Positions 10,901-44,640 of a DNA stretch of 64,000 nucleotides are shown one piece after another (the stretch's first letter is position 1; the number at the start of each line of letters is the position of its first letter). The notes beneath the pieces were generated by a model. The model ran no database searches, was not told where the DNA came from, and saw only the letters and a program-made list of their open reading frames with translations. Made by a program: the position numbers and the translations under genes. Location of the stretch: the NCBI GenBank assembly GCA_026874595.1, contig CM049316.1:46081695-46145694 (forward strand). Reading direction: 5' to 3'. The DNA comes from Sipunculus nudus (Eukaryota > Annelida > Sipuncula > Golfingiida > Sipunculidae).

Positions 10901-12668
10901 AAATTTAACAAATATTTCTAATGTGCTCCAGGCGGGGGCATTCGTATCGTTCCGACACATCTAGTTAAGTAGAAAATGGTCAGCACACATGTAAAAGAAC
11001 TGAAATGGATTAACTTAGTGACTATTATATGTCACTGAATCTGTTAAAGGTGTCTGTATCTATTTTTCATGTGAAACTTCTAATAATGAATGCCATAATA
11101 TAGGTCTTTCGTTGATAAATTATATTTGCAGCAATTCAGTTCGAACTGGAGCCTGTTCGGATCAAAAGGTAAAAAAGATAGTCTGACCTGAGGTGATTAA
11201 AGTATATATAATAAAAATTATTAGAAATTAAAAATAATCATTGACTATTATTTGGATGCCATTATCAGGCTTATATTATTATTGAAATGCAGCTTTCAAA
11301 CATTAAGCCTGGCCATCAAGCTCAAGTGAGAGTAACTTGGTATTTAGAGGTGATTTTGATTACCCAAGATTCAAGAAACCGGAAGCTTTTCTATAGTCTC
11401 TTGGTGTAATCCAGGGTAAATTAAAATAAACGAGGCATAGAAAGCATCTAGTGAAAGAACAAATAGCTTGCATGGATTGTTTAACAGTTTTTTGGCCATC
11501 CACCATGATGTACCAGAAGGTTTGGAGACTACTTCTGCACACAAACAACACAAAAAAGAGAGATGGTAAAAATTATGAGAGAAATGTTTAAGTATATAAT
11601 CCCTCAACTGTTTTGTTTTTTTTTTTAGAAATTGACAAAGTCTGATCCTCTTTACATTTACATTACAGGCGATATCTTGTCAAGCTTTGGTTCTTTCTTC
11701 ACAAAATGTCAACAAATACAACAAAAATAGCTTCACTTAAGTTCAATAGGAACCTTTAGAACTGACAATAAATACACATTATTATACAAGATATATATCT
11801 ATATTTACATTACAGACAATATCTTGCTAAGCTTTTGATCTTTCTTTTCCATATCGGACTAACATTACAACATCCTTGCATAGCGAAACATGAAAATATT
11901 TTTTTCTGAAAACGCCATATTTTATCTATGTGTTTGTATACTTAAATAATCTAACATTAAATAAATGTGAGTTAACAAACATGACACTTGCCAGTAGTAG
12001 ACTAACATAAGTGTGAGCAGAATTAGAGGAGGGGGTGCGCGCGATGACGAACTGTTCACTGACGTTTTTAACTCATTTTGGTATGATCAGGTGCGCCTTT
12101 TCATACATCTGTTTAACTCCGCGTTTGCTCCAGTCTATATCATATACCTGGTGACGGTAGTCAATCTGTATGACAGTGCACCTCTCACCTGGAATAATAC
12201 ATATAATTTATTATATATCAGCTTAAACTCCCAGAATGTAATAATACCACACACCACAACCATTTGGCAACAAGGCTTACGGGCTTAATGCGAACCTGTG
12301 TAATATATACATAAGATATAATCCTTCACTAATGATATACTTGACTATTATTTTGAAAGTATTTCCATATTTTTTTTATTTCTATAACATGTATGGCAAG
12401 TTGATGCACAAAACAAAACTTAAAACGTTGAACTTGAGTACAAGTACCAAGTACAAAAAGGTACTTGACCCAAGCCTGATGTAGGGTTATCAAAGAATCC
12501 TCGTAGGCTTGTACAAATGAAAGGTCCAACACCTGTTCCCAATACACAGAGGTGTTACAACACGTTCAGAATGTAGAATGAGCAGATACACCACCAAATT
12601 GTTTTCAAAGGTGTTTCAGAGAAATCTCAGGTCTTGAATTCACCCCAGGAACCCATTACTTCCACAGT
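10901..12668. other. AT-rich intergenic stretch
   Basis: No convincing gene is visible. Two direct copies of TTTACATTACAG...CAATATCTTG.AAGCTTT lie at about 11655 and 11798. A short segment near 12290-12330 (GCGAACCTGTGTAATA...ATAAGATA) recurs at 14525-14555, 44285-44335 and inverted at 56480-56510, so it belongs to another dispersed repeat. Confidence 0.5.
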
Positions 12669-14384
12669 CAGGGATAGAAATAATGGAAAAAAGTTACATT
12701 CCCCTGAGGGAATTCTGTGCAGTGCTGTTACATTCCCATTCAAAAGTTACATTCCCTCATACATAATTGGTTTATATGGGTAAAATGAACAACACAACTT
12801 GTCCTTAGAAGAACCTATCATTATCTTTATATTCTGTTCCCTATGGATCTGCATAAAAACACTTATTCTTAATATATTTTCTTGAATCTATTAATTCACA
12901 GAGAAACCATATACAATAAAAAATTAAAAGGCACGCCATGGATTAAGCGTTGCCAAGTCATACTTAATATAACTGATTTTGTTACTTAACACTTAGAACT
13001 TGAGCCTATTTTCCATTTCAAAAACAAGGTTATTCCTTTTCATTCATGCATTTCAAATCAACCCTATCAATTTCGTTACATATTATTGGCAGCCAGGTCC
13101 ATTATATTGCTCACAATATGGCATATTTTCCTGCATTTAAAGAATATAAAAAGAAAAGTTAACCTTAGAAAAGTTTTGAACTGGGCTTAAGCTTTTCCCT
13201 AATAACTGATGGGAGCCCTTTGTCTCAAGATCCACAGTATACATCGATGTGCAGATTGGAAACTACAACAATCATATTTGTTGCTCATTGAGGAAGTTCC
13301 AAAGTGGCAAATCAGTATTGAAATTTATTGTCATGTTATGAAAAACTGAACTTACGAAAAAAAAGACATAGCGTATACATTTATGTAAGGCCCTATTCGC
13401 CGTTAAATTGATTATTGAAAAAAAAACAGATAAATGCAATTTAGGCAGTTATTTTTGTGTTACGTAGCCATGGAAACTATGTCAATTCGACCGGGAAAAT
13501 CTGGCTGCTGGCGGTGACGATCGCCACAACATACTTGTTTGACAAGTATCAAACGATTAAACGTCCCGATTCCGGATCCGAGAAAACATAAAAAAGTCGA
13601 CAATTGAAAAGTTCCGTTCTTCTGAGTTGTGACGTTTTCGTATGAATTATACTGCGTCAAGGTATATTCCCGGCTTATTATAATACTGGGCTTCAGCGAG
13701 GGGAATGAGGGGAATTCCTATTCAAATTAAAACACGTGACACGTTCAGTCAACAGTAGAAATATGCAAATAAGAGAAATGGCGACCTTTGATTGGCTCGA
13801 TTGGTCTTTGAGATTGGGGAGACCCGCACTATGTTATACTTCTAATCGCTTTAGCATACTCTCAACGTTAAGTATCTTGATGATTACGCTGAAATCGTAC
13901 TCTGTGCATGGAATGAAAAAAACTTCCGTTCGTAGCATTGCCATTTAGGGGAAGGATATTCCCCTGATCAAATAGAGTCGCACGGCGGAATTTGAATAAA
14001 GGTCAACCTTGTGGCATTTTGAGTACACTCGCGGAGCAGGTGACACCTGTATTAGGGTCATTGCGTCCAACTAAGCGAGCTCCCGGTACTGTTTGCAATT
14101 GAAGGCGCGCTTATGTGACAATGAATGTGGTCACAACTGCATCATCGCGAATTAATATTAAACGATTCTGGCTTTCTAAGCTCACTGCTAAATTTTAAAA
14201 ATGGCAATTTCATGCGACTTAGTAATAATTTAACAATTCTACATATGTTTTTCAGTTTGTCCAGGCTAAGTGTCAAGTAAAAAAATTCTACATTCCCGAC
14301 AGGGAATTCCGAGTCAAATCCTTGCATTCCCGACAGCAAAGTTAGCTTCTTCGGGAAATCGGGAATGTAATATTTCGATCCCTG
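12669..14384. mobile_element. Putative DNA transposon remnant with hAT-like ends
   Basis: The left end CAGGGATAGAAAT and the inverse of the right end ATTTCGATCCCTG form 13-bp terminal inverted repeats with one mismatch. ACAGT lies directly outside both ends (12664-12668 and 14385-14389). Subterminal TACATTCCC...GGGAATTC blocks occur near both ends (12705-12755 and 14288-14370). No transposase frame is recognised, so it is non-autonomous or decayed. CAGGG-type ends with a GATNG continuation recall hAT elements, but the flanking repeat is 5 bp rather than the usual 8. Confidence 0.55.
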
Positions 14385-14579
14385 ACAGTGTTTAATCATT
14401 TCTGGTAATGAGCCAACATTTTACAAATCTGCATTGGCTACTTTTCTTTTGGTGGTTTAAAACTAGAATTAAAGCAGTCAAAAAGCGACTATGTTTATCC
14501 CTCTGAATCACCGAAGCATGGGCAATAACCTGTGTAATAGAGTATACATCAGATACTGATGTGATCTGAACCACCGAAG

Positions 14580-15070
14580 CATGGACTATAAAGCTGTGTT
14601 TCCATTCATCCGTAAATCTCGCATCGTCTCGTACGCAAAAAAAAAATCTTTTTAAGATGAACTGTTTCCATATGTACGTTTTAACGTGCTCCGCATGCGT
14701 ATCCGCAAAAAACGGACACTATCGAAACGAATCGGTGAGCGATTCATCCGATTTGCGGATGGCAAAAAATGCCTACATTTCCCACAGTGCCCCGGCGTCA
14801 GGTGAGATGAGACATATTGACCATCTTCCTGTCTGTCACCCTTGCAGTTTCAAAAGAGGCACGTTAAAGGGTATCCGCAAGAAAAAGGTACGTACTTATG
14901 GAAACAGTTATTGCGGACTGCACACTATGGAACGTACGTACGTCTTTTGCGGATACGTTTTTTTGCGGATACATGAAAACACGTCAGCTAAGGCCGCGCA
15001 CAGAGCAAACGAGACGAGAAAGGCCGCACTCAGAGCAAACGAGACGAGAGCGGACTGGACTTAAATCCGG
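14580..15070. repeat. Inverted-repeat rich, MITE-like segment
   Basis: Blocks ACTGTTTCCATATGTACGT (about 14661) and the inverse at 14885-14910 (ACGTACTTATGGAAACAGT) face each other. TTTGCGGATAC / GTATCCGC blocks recur in both orientations (14697-14760, 14873, 14945-14970). Near 15000-15050 AGCAAACGAGACGAGA is tandemly repeated. Frames here are repetitive and do not look like a gene. Confidence 0.5.
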
Positions 15071-15159
15071 TCCGGTCCACTCTTTTTGCGGCACTTAGCA
15101 GAACACACTGCTTGTCCGAGACTGCTCAGGACATACTCCAGAACGATCCTGGCCGTATC

Positions 15160-15161
<2 letters not shown>

Positions 15162-15214
<53 letters not shown>
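15162..15214. repeat. (TA)n microsatellite
   Basis: About 26 uninterrupted TA repeats. Confidence 0.98.
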
Positions 15215-15219
<5 letters not shown>

Positions 15220-15370
15220 GATTTACAAAACTGTTCAGTTAGAGCACTAATGGATTCGTTCTGCAAACATATAAACTATTGATATATATATAGTGATAAA
15301 TTACGAAAATGTTCAGTTAGAGCACTATTTGATTCGTTCTGCAAACATATAAACTATTGATATATATATA
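15210..15370. repeat. Two-copy tandem repeat of about 78 bp
   Basis: Both copies read ATAGTGAT.A.TTAC.AAA.TGTTCAGTTAGAGCACTA..GATTCGTTCTGCAAACATATAAACTATTGATATATA. They differ at only a few sites. Confidence 0.85.
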
Positions 15371-18102
15371 TTTCGGGACTGGTCCTGTGCAGACCTGTCC
15401 GTTCGAGTCCGCTCCATTTGCGAGGTTTCAGTGCTAGCCAGGATCTGGACTTCATCATTGACCAATGACAGCAGCTCCATGAATCAATGATAGACGTTCA
15501 AATTTGAAGATGGTGAATTTCGAGATAGATTACGTGGGTGACACATTAAGACTGTGTCATCTTTAGCTATAGAGGGAAATACTTGCTAAACAAATAATTG
15601 TTGCTCACCTCATCTCCCATCCAAAAGCAGCTGAAGTAATTCACGTGTTATTGTTATTAAATTAAATATAAAAATAACAACCAAAGGTATAATTATGCTG
15701 ACTATGCTGACTCGAAAGTTAAGTATCATCAAATCATGGTATTTATATACAAAAATATTTATCTATTTTATAAAGAAAACTTAATTTAGAGTTATGTAGT
15801 ACAAGGTAAATACGTTATAACACAATATAAGTTCTTAATGTGAAACCATAAATTAAATAGATTATGTATACCCAGGTTTATTTATAAATGAAAGTAATAT
15901 ATTTCAGATATATCCCAGGTAGCACAAAACATTTTTAAAACTTTTTCAATATGATGCATAAATGTTTCAACAGAACATCTTTTAAAAATGTTTTAAAACA
16001 TTTAATGTGTGCGTCTTGGAGCCCGTTTGCCTAGAGTAGTGTCTTTACAAAGGCCAAGGCAAAAACTCCACAAAATAAATTTAAACAAAACGATATAGGG
16101 TTATGTTTTGCATATCTTTTACAGTTATATAGTAAAGTTTATTTTATTTTTAATATATAACAATTTATTAGATACAACTGATAAATAAAATAGAACTTGT
16201 TTCACGATGTTTAATAAATAAATATGTTTTAATATATAAAATATAAATATAAATATAAAATTTAAATGGTGACAAGACTCCTTCTAAACCATTTTGGATA
16301 AATATAATTATACTTTACACTCAGAAGATATATATTGAAGAGATAAAATTTATACGATAAAACTACCAAAATTCGAAGTTAATACTTGCATATTAATAAT
16401 TTAGGTCTGTGTTGGACACTATTATCGAATAAAATTTTAACTCAGCTTACTCTGAACTATTCTAAACTTATTCATAGACCCTGTTTGGATTCGGGACAAT
16501 AAACATATATGTAAAATAAATCTATATCATATAAATTGATTAAAATATGATAATACGGTGGTTTAAATGGTACACTATTTTGATAGGGTTTTACCTTTTT
16601 TGTCTAAAAAAGGTCATATACTATTTCATGTCATACAACCGGGCGTACTTTCATGGGTACATATACAGGCGGTGGCCGAGGCATGTGCTCTGAGCTCATG
16701 AGTGTTTTATAGATAATTTTGGTTGTCACTTACACTATAATAACACTTAAGGGTAAACGCTTTTAGGTATGACCAATTCACCAACTTAATATCGATAAAC
16801 ACTGTGTCAATAAACACATTTTAAGTTCTGAGAAATGTTTGACTGAGTACAAAAGTCATCAAGAAAATAAAAAAAAGACGTATTACTAACAAAAACTAAA
16901 ATCGGTTATTGGGCCAAGCCCATCGGTAGATGGGCCAGATCCGCAATATCACAGTGGTGAATATATTTAATTGGCATCTCCAGATCTGATGTTTAAAAGA
17001 GTGAAATAATTATTTTATATTAAAACACAATTCTGCTTTGCGATCCATATTTAAACTGAATCCAGAAGCAGCTTGTTTAGATTAAATTATAACTTAGAAA
17101 TTAAGCTTTACAAAAACAAAAAAAAAACAAGGAAAACTGGGGAATACGTGTCAAAGTGTTATTTTATGCTGATAATGTGTTGGTGCGCACTTCAAATATA
17201 AGTAGGTAACTTATCATATAACCGCTCTGGCTTACTCGTTTTTTTACGGATTGCCGCTTAACTGGGTCGACGAGAGTTACTGTGTCCCTGTGGAGACCAC
17301 ATTTTGGCGGGAAATTCAGCATTCAAGACTAAACAATTGAAGCGGAGAGTCTGAGTGTTCAAGCTATTGTGAGTATATTTCATTTATCTTTCCCCCTAAT
17401 TTTCATTCATATTCATAATTTAAAATTTCAAAATAGCTTATAAGCAGCAGGACTATTGGTACATTTTTTTTTATTAAAACTCATTTATTAAAACTCATAA
17501 GTGCCATGATGCAAGCAGCTTAAAACAAGGTTTCAATTCAGCTTGAGACTGGTGACAGCCGTCCAGCCTGTATACATACAACAATATCATGACCACAAAT
17601 AATTCTGCTGTAAAAGAAATTTCAAACACATACACACACACACATTTTATTAATTAAGGGTAGAAAGTATAGAAGTAATAACGAGGAAATAGGCACATAC
17701 TCGTGGGAAGATGTTTCAGTTGCCCATATATCAGTTTGTATAATTGATCATTAATATAATTTATTATTTATAATATAAACATATATATGCAACATCATCA
17801 GCATTTTCCAGATCTGATTTATAATCAGGTTTACTAATTTTTTGTTCAAATATTGTGTGTGTGTGTGTGTGTTAGGATACGTGTGTGTGTGGTTATTTAC
17901 TCGATTTAAGTTAATAACATTTGGGGTCAATATCTTATCCAATGTCTAGGTGCGTCTGCACGAGTCCTTATGAGCTGTAACCCAGTAACATGCCAGCTCT
18001 CAAAGCATGCATCAGAGAGCTGCATTACTGCAAAGGGCCCACTATCAGGCCCAGCCTATTTGTGACATTCCTGTACCACGTGATGCTGTGTTTGCTGTGG
18101 TC

Positions 18103-18104
<2 letters not shown>
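15371..18104. other. AT-rich intergenic stretch
   Basis: No gene is supported. Around 15910-16010 and again at 18540-18775 are dense AAAATGTTTT / AAACGTTTT motifs, typical of short inverted-repeat families. Short CA and GT runs lie at about 17630 and 17855-17892. Around 17250-17375 a less AT-rich block ends in a donor-like GTGAGTAT, but nothing connects it to a gene. Confidence 0.45.
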
Positions 18105-18171
<67 letters not shown>

Positions 18172-18224
18172 TACATAAACTCTCTTACTCACTCACTTTA
18201 TATATACTATTATATTTATATAAA

Positions 18225-18289
<65 letters not shown>
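18105..18289. repeat. Compound (CT)n(TA)n microsatellites, two copies
   Basis: Two blocks, each a CT run running directly into a TA run (18105-18168 and 18225-18289), are separated by TTTACATAAACTCTC-like sequence that also precedes the second block. This looks like a local duplication of the whole compound repeat. Confidence 0.95.
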
Positions 18290-18293
<4 letters not shown>

Positions 18294-19479
18294 ACTTTAT
18301 GGTTTAAATCCCTTTTTTGGCAGATATGATCATAACATAGATAAAATAATGGGGAAAGTTTGTTTCTTCCTTTAAAATCATGCAGATTTTTTATCCAAGT
18401 TGGTACTACAAAACTGGTTACCAATTTGCCGTGTCCTGCACAGAATACAGAAACCGTGTAAACTCAAAATGGAAAAAAATGCTTATATATGCACAACGTA
18501 TGAAATAAGCCCATGAAAAACATATCACAAATAAGATTGTAGGGAATATGGTTCAGCATGTGGATCAATGTGAAAATGTTATAAAAATGTTCCTTGGATA
18601 TTTGACAGGAAACGTTTCTAAAATATCAAACATATGTAGCTCGTAAAATGTTAATAAAATATTATGAAAGCGTTATTAAAATGTTTTACAAAAAAAAATT
18701 AAAAACATTAAAATAATATTTTTTAAACGTTTATGAAAAACGTTTTAAAAAGGTTTTTTCGAACATACAAAAAAAAGTTCACCCTCCCGAGGCAGCGGAA
18801 ATCTTGCGCTTCCAAAGAAGCTACTGATTTTCCCGCTGCCTGTTTTGACCGTTTATGATACATTTAGACACCAGATGGTGGCAGGACTGTCTGCTGAGAA
18901 AACTGCTGATGTGACTAGCAGCCAACCCAATGCCAGTTAACAAACACTTGACACGCATCATGGCTCCGCCAAGTGCTGCGCTTCAAGCGCCGATTGATGC
19001 ATGACAGTTTAATGGTTACTCTTATAGTAAAGAAAAGTCGAATTTCCATTGCTCCCTCTGCGTTCTCGCATCATCGAACGATTACATTACGACTTTGTTA
19101 GTGTAGCCATGTATCCGTTGTCAGAAAAACTGAAATCAACCAGCGAGATGTGCACGGAGCCTATTTTGTTTCGGCTCGCCGGCCGGGCATCCTATGTTCA
19201 CAAGGACCCGTGGAAAACACGTGGTGGTTAAACAACCTTCACAATGCGAATAGCAATAGCAGCAGCGCAGATGAGGGTGATGGGTAGAACGTTCCGCGAA
19301 CGTAACAAGAAGGCGGTCTGTCATTTCATCACGTTCGTCATGTCATGCACGTTCTGCATGGCTTGCCGTCGCTGAACTTTGAGACGACGTAGAAGGACGT
19401 GGTAAGTGAGACCTGGGCTTTACACATGTGAGGCGAATGAAGAAGAGTCTGGCAAGGAGGCTTTGAACTCAGACGGAGA
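18290..19479. other. Noncoding stretch left of the last identified TPMT exon
   Basis: It contains the AAAATGTTTT-rich block (18540-18775) and, from about 18780 to 19430, a less AT-rich segment with short frames on both strands that match nothing I know. The missing C-terminal TPMT exon was looked for here by eye and not found. Confidence 0.45.
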
Positions 19480-19630
19480 TCACATAAACTGCTTTATTGG
19501 GGCTATAGAAAAGAACACTCTTAGACTTAATTTACACATGGATTCATTTTAGTATGCAGCTAACTGCATTTTGGTCAGCTTGAATCGAATATACAGTTAT
19601 CGCAAAATTTAACAGAAATAATATACTTAC

Positions 19631-41893
<22,263 letters not shown>

Positions 41894-43430
41894 AGCTGTA
41901 ACATAAAACGAATAAACAAGACACAGACTCAAAGAAATAAAAAATAAATAATCAAATACAAATAGTTGAACCAACAAGCAATGTTGACCGAACCTTTTTG
42001 GAAATATTTCCCATGTGACTTTGATGAATTTATGTTCAATTATTGGTTATAAAATATTTATTTATCAAAAGTCGTTGAAAAGAACGAGTTAAAAAATTCT
42101 GGATACACATGACAACTTGTAAATGAGTACTCATGTGGTTAAGAACTGCACGCGTGGATATAGGCCTACCTAGCCTGCGAGCGGAACTTTCTTGACTAGT
42201 CATAACAACGGCAAAAAATCGATCGTATGAAATTTCATTGGAGTATACATACGCATGTTGCGCACGGCACGGAAACGACAACGCGACAAAACTACCCGGA
42301 TATTTTTCGATATTCATTCCAATATTTTATTTTCTGTCTTTGTCTTTGATAAATAAATTGGACCATGTGTATCCCTTTACTTCTTCATCTTGTCGGCACG
42401 ATGCAAAGGCTTCCAATTATAAATGTAGGCCTATGTTGCCGGATTAAAGTGTACATCAAAAACGCATTGTCGTTGTCTTCGCCAGATCAACGTATGAATG
42501 TGTATACAGAGGCTAACTACATCAGAACGGTTTCGGATTGTCGTTCCAATCATTCGCGGGATCATAATAAGTTTCCGTAAATAAGAGGTGCCCGCAAGAG
42601 ATAGGTAGCCGTTCTAAGTGGTATTCCTGCATGTCATTTCGCGTATACGCATGCATGTGTGCCCGAGGCATCCATACATACTTGAACTCCTGTTTACACA
42701 TATGATACATGTATATAGATCATTTGCTGCATGCGATTATTGACCTCGTTTCTCACCATGCTGTGAGCTAATTTACATGACGATACATGCTTTACACTGG
42801 TCGTTACACGGACTTTCAAGTCATTTGATATATATCCGATTGATGGATATTCCATCACCAGATATAGGTGATACTTGTTTGGATTGGCCTGTCACGACCG
42901 CTTTGAGCATACACAACTGCACACACGCATTGTGACTGTGTGTCGCGAACTGTACTCGATTCCAAGCCTACTATTCACTGAAGGACTACTGTTTTCTCGT
43001 GTCTCTAGTCTGCAGTACATTTACTCGAATCTGTGGCAGGTATTCAAGAGAAGAACAAAAATACTCTGAAATGTGATATAAAATAGCAATCTAAGCCTAC
43101 ACTGATTAGCTGAATTTTAAATCTTACCCTTAAAATCAAGTACCTCTGCGCGCAAGCTGAAAACTAAAATCTCGCCTACTTTCCTGGCTCTGTGCAAGTC
43201 GTTAATCAATTATCGTTAAAGGGACAGTAAGCCTTAAATAGATTTCCGGTAACACACTGTCGCACAGTGACCTACATTTGCAGATGGAAGGCATAAGGTC
43301 AAATTCCACAAGACGGCGCTGACATGTTCTCTGGGCGAAGCGAACTTGAATGGGGATATCATGAAGGTAGGCCTATCATCGTTTAAAAAAAAATCCTGTA
43401 TCTAAAATCAATCCAAACGTTGACTTAAAT
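41894..43430. promoter_or_regulatory. Region upstream of TPMT, possible 5' leader exon
   Basis: A splice acceptor (TTTTATGTTACAG) ends two bases before the start codon, so transcription should begin further right. At about 42170-42310 the minus strand is less AT-rich with several CpG and ends in CTAG|GTAGGC, a possible donor; a frame in it (MTSQESSARRL) would join in phase to the exon 1 ATG. No TATA box or start site can be assigned with confidence. Confidence 0.35.
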
Positions 43431-44640
43431 TCATATTAGACCCTAAAAAGTATACATTATTTTAAACCTGATACAGTGGTCTTACAGATGATATACATAT
43501 TTTGAACGTTCACTTTATTTTGTAATATTGAAAAATAACTTAAATTTTAAAAGGTACACTACTTTAAGCACCTGGTAACATCCTTCCACTCTTTAACGGA
43601 CTAATATTCAACTACATGAAAATATTTCAAAAGTTTTTTCTCTCTCTCTCATTAATCCTGTTAAAGTGATCTTTCTGATAGTATACATATTTTGTACTTT
43701 CACTTATTTTGTAACATTAAAAGAAAAACTTTAAATATTAATGAAAATATCTCAACAGTTTTTTTTTCTCTGTATCATGTCTCCATATCTACCTTAAAAC
43801 TGAAATTTTAAATTTCATTCAATAAAAAAAGTCATTTTTTTATCAAGAAAGCTGCATGATGGAGGGAAAGAACGAAAACATATTATTTTGAGATGTCACG
43901 TAATTTGATATCAATAAATCCACTAAAAAGTTCCTAACTGTTACTTCATAAATTTTTATTTCAATGTTTAAGATTACAAAATCAAGTGAAAAAAAATGAA
44001 AAATTAAAAAAAATATATCATAAGAAAGATCCCTGTATAACCAGGTTTAAAGTAACGTATATTTTGTGGGGTCTAATATACATTTATACAACTTTTGATT
44101 GATTTTGAATATATGGGTTTTTGACAAAAATGAAAGCCTAAATTGGGCTTGTAAGGTTACTCGATATTTATTAGCCGGCCATGCATGCATGTAGATACAT
44201 GTCCGCAATAGACAAGCGTCACGTGGCGCTAAATCGACGCTAAATGCTCTGTGATGCAAATCCGGGGATGAAATTAACAACAAGACCTACAGGCCTAATG
44301 CGAACCTGTGCAATAGGATATACATCAGGTATATATATATGCTTCCATGATAACATGCTTTGCCATTTTTGGAAAAAGTACTTGATTACTTTTCAAGTAC
44401 AAGTGTGACTTGACTGAAATTTAGTACTAAAAATTTTAAAGACCCGAGAACAAGCACTAATTACATATACGTAATATACTCCTGAAATACTGGCATGGAT
44501 ATACACAACACAAATAAATATTGTAGGTGGTGTAGTGATATATGATTCACTTAATGACCAATTCATGTATCTCATTTATACAGTCTATATTTAGCGTATG
44601 TAGTATTACAGTCAGAAGAAGTAGTACAAGTCATCCGTAT
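43431..44640. repeat. AT-rich stretch with a local duplication of about 190 bp
   Basis: AAACCTGATACAGTG.TCTTACAGAT with GTATACATATTTTG near 43465 recurs near 43652, followed by matching TTCACTTATTTTGTAA and AACTTAAAT blocks. Near 44285-44335 is another copy of the GCGAACCTGTGCAATA repeat. No gene is seen. Confidence 0.55.

Noticed and set aside
12329-12547. Minus-strand frame EQVLDLSFVQAYEDSLITLH as the missing TPMT C-terminal exon
   Set aside because: No acceptor in the right phase and no convincing match to the HK.WG.D region; the surrounding sequence belongs to a dispersed repeat.
14657-15098. 135-codon frame with repeated RANETRKAALRANETR
   Set aside because: The repeats are the translation of a DNA tandem repeat inside an inverted-repeat segment; no homology or splice context.
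15389-15404. GTTCGAGTCC resembling a tRNA B box
   Set aside because: No A box or acceptor-stem pairing at the right distance upstream, so no tRNA is called.
17990-18294. Frames rich in [12 protein letters not shown]
   Set aside because: They are translations of CT and TA microsatellites; the same applies to frames at 20502-20771, 24103-24447, 32110-32337, 34720-35065, 50569-50856 and 58843-59088.
19049-19374. Less AT-rich segment with small frames and a GTAAGTGAG donor-like site as a plus-strand gene start
   Set aside because: No homology, no conserved domain and stops in every frame within 200 bp; left as noncoding.
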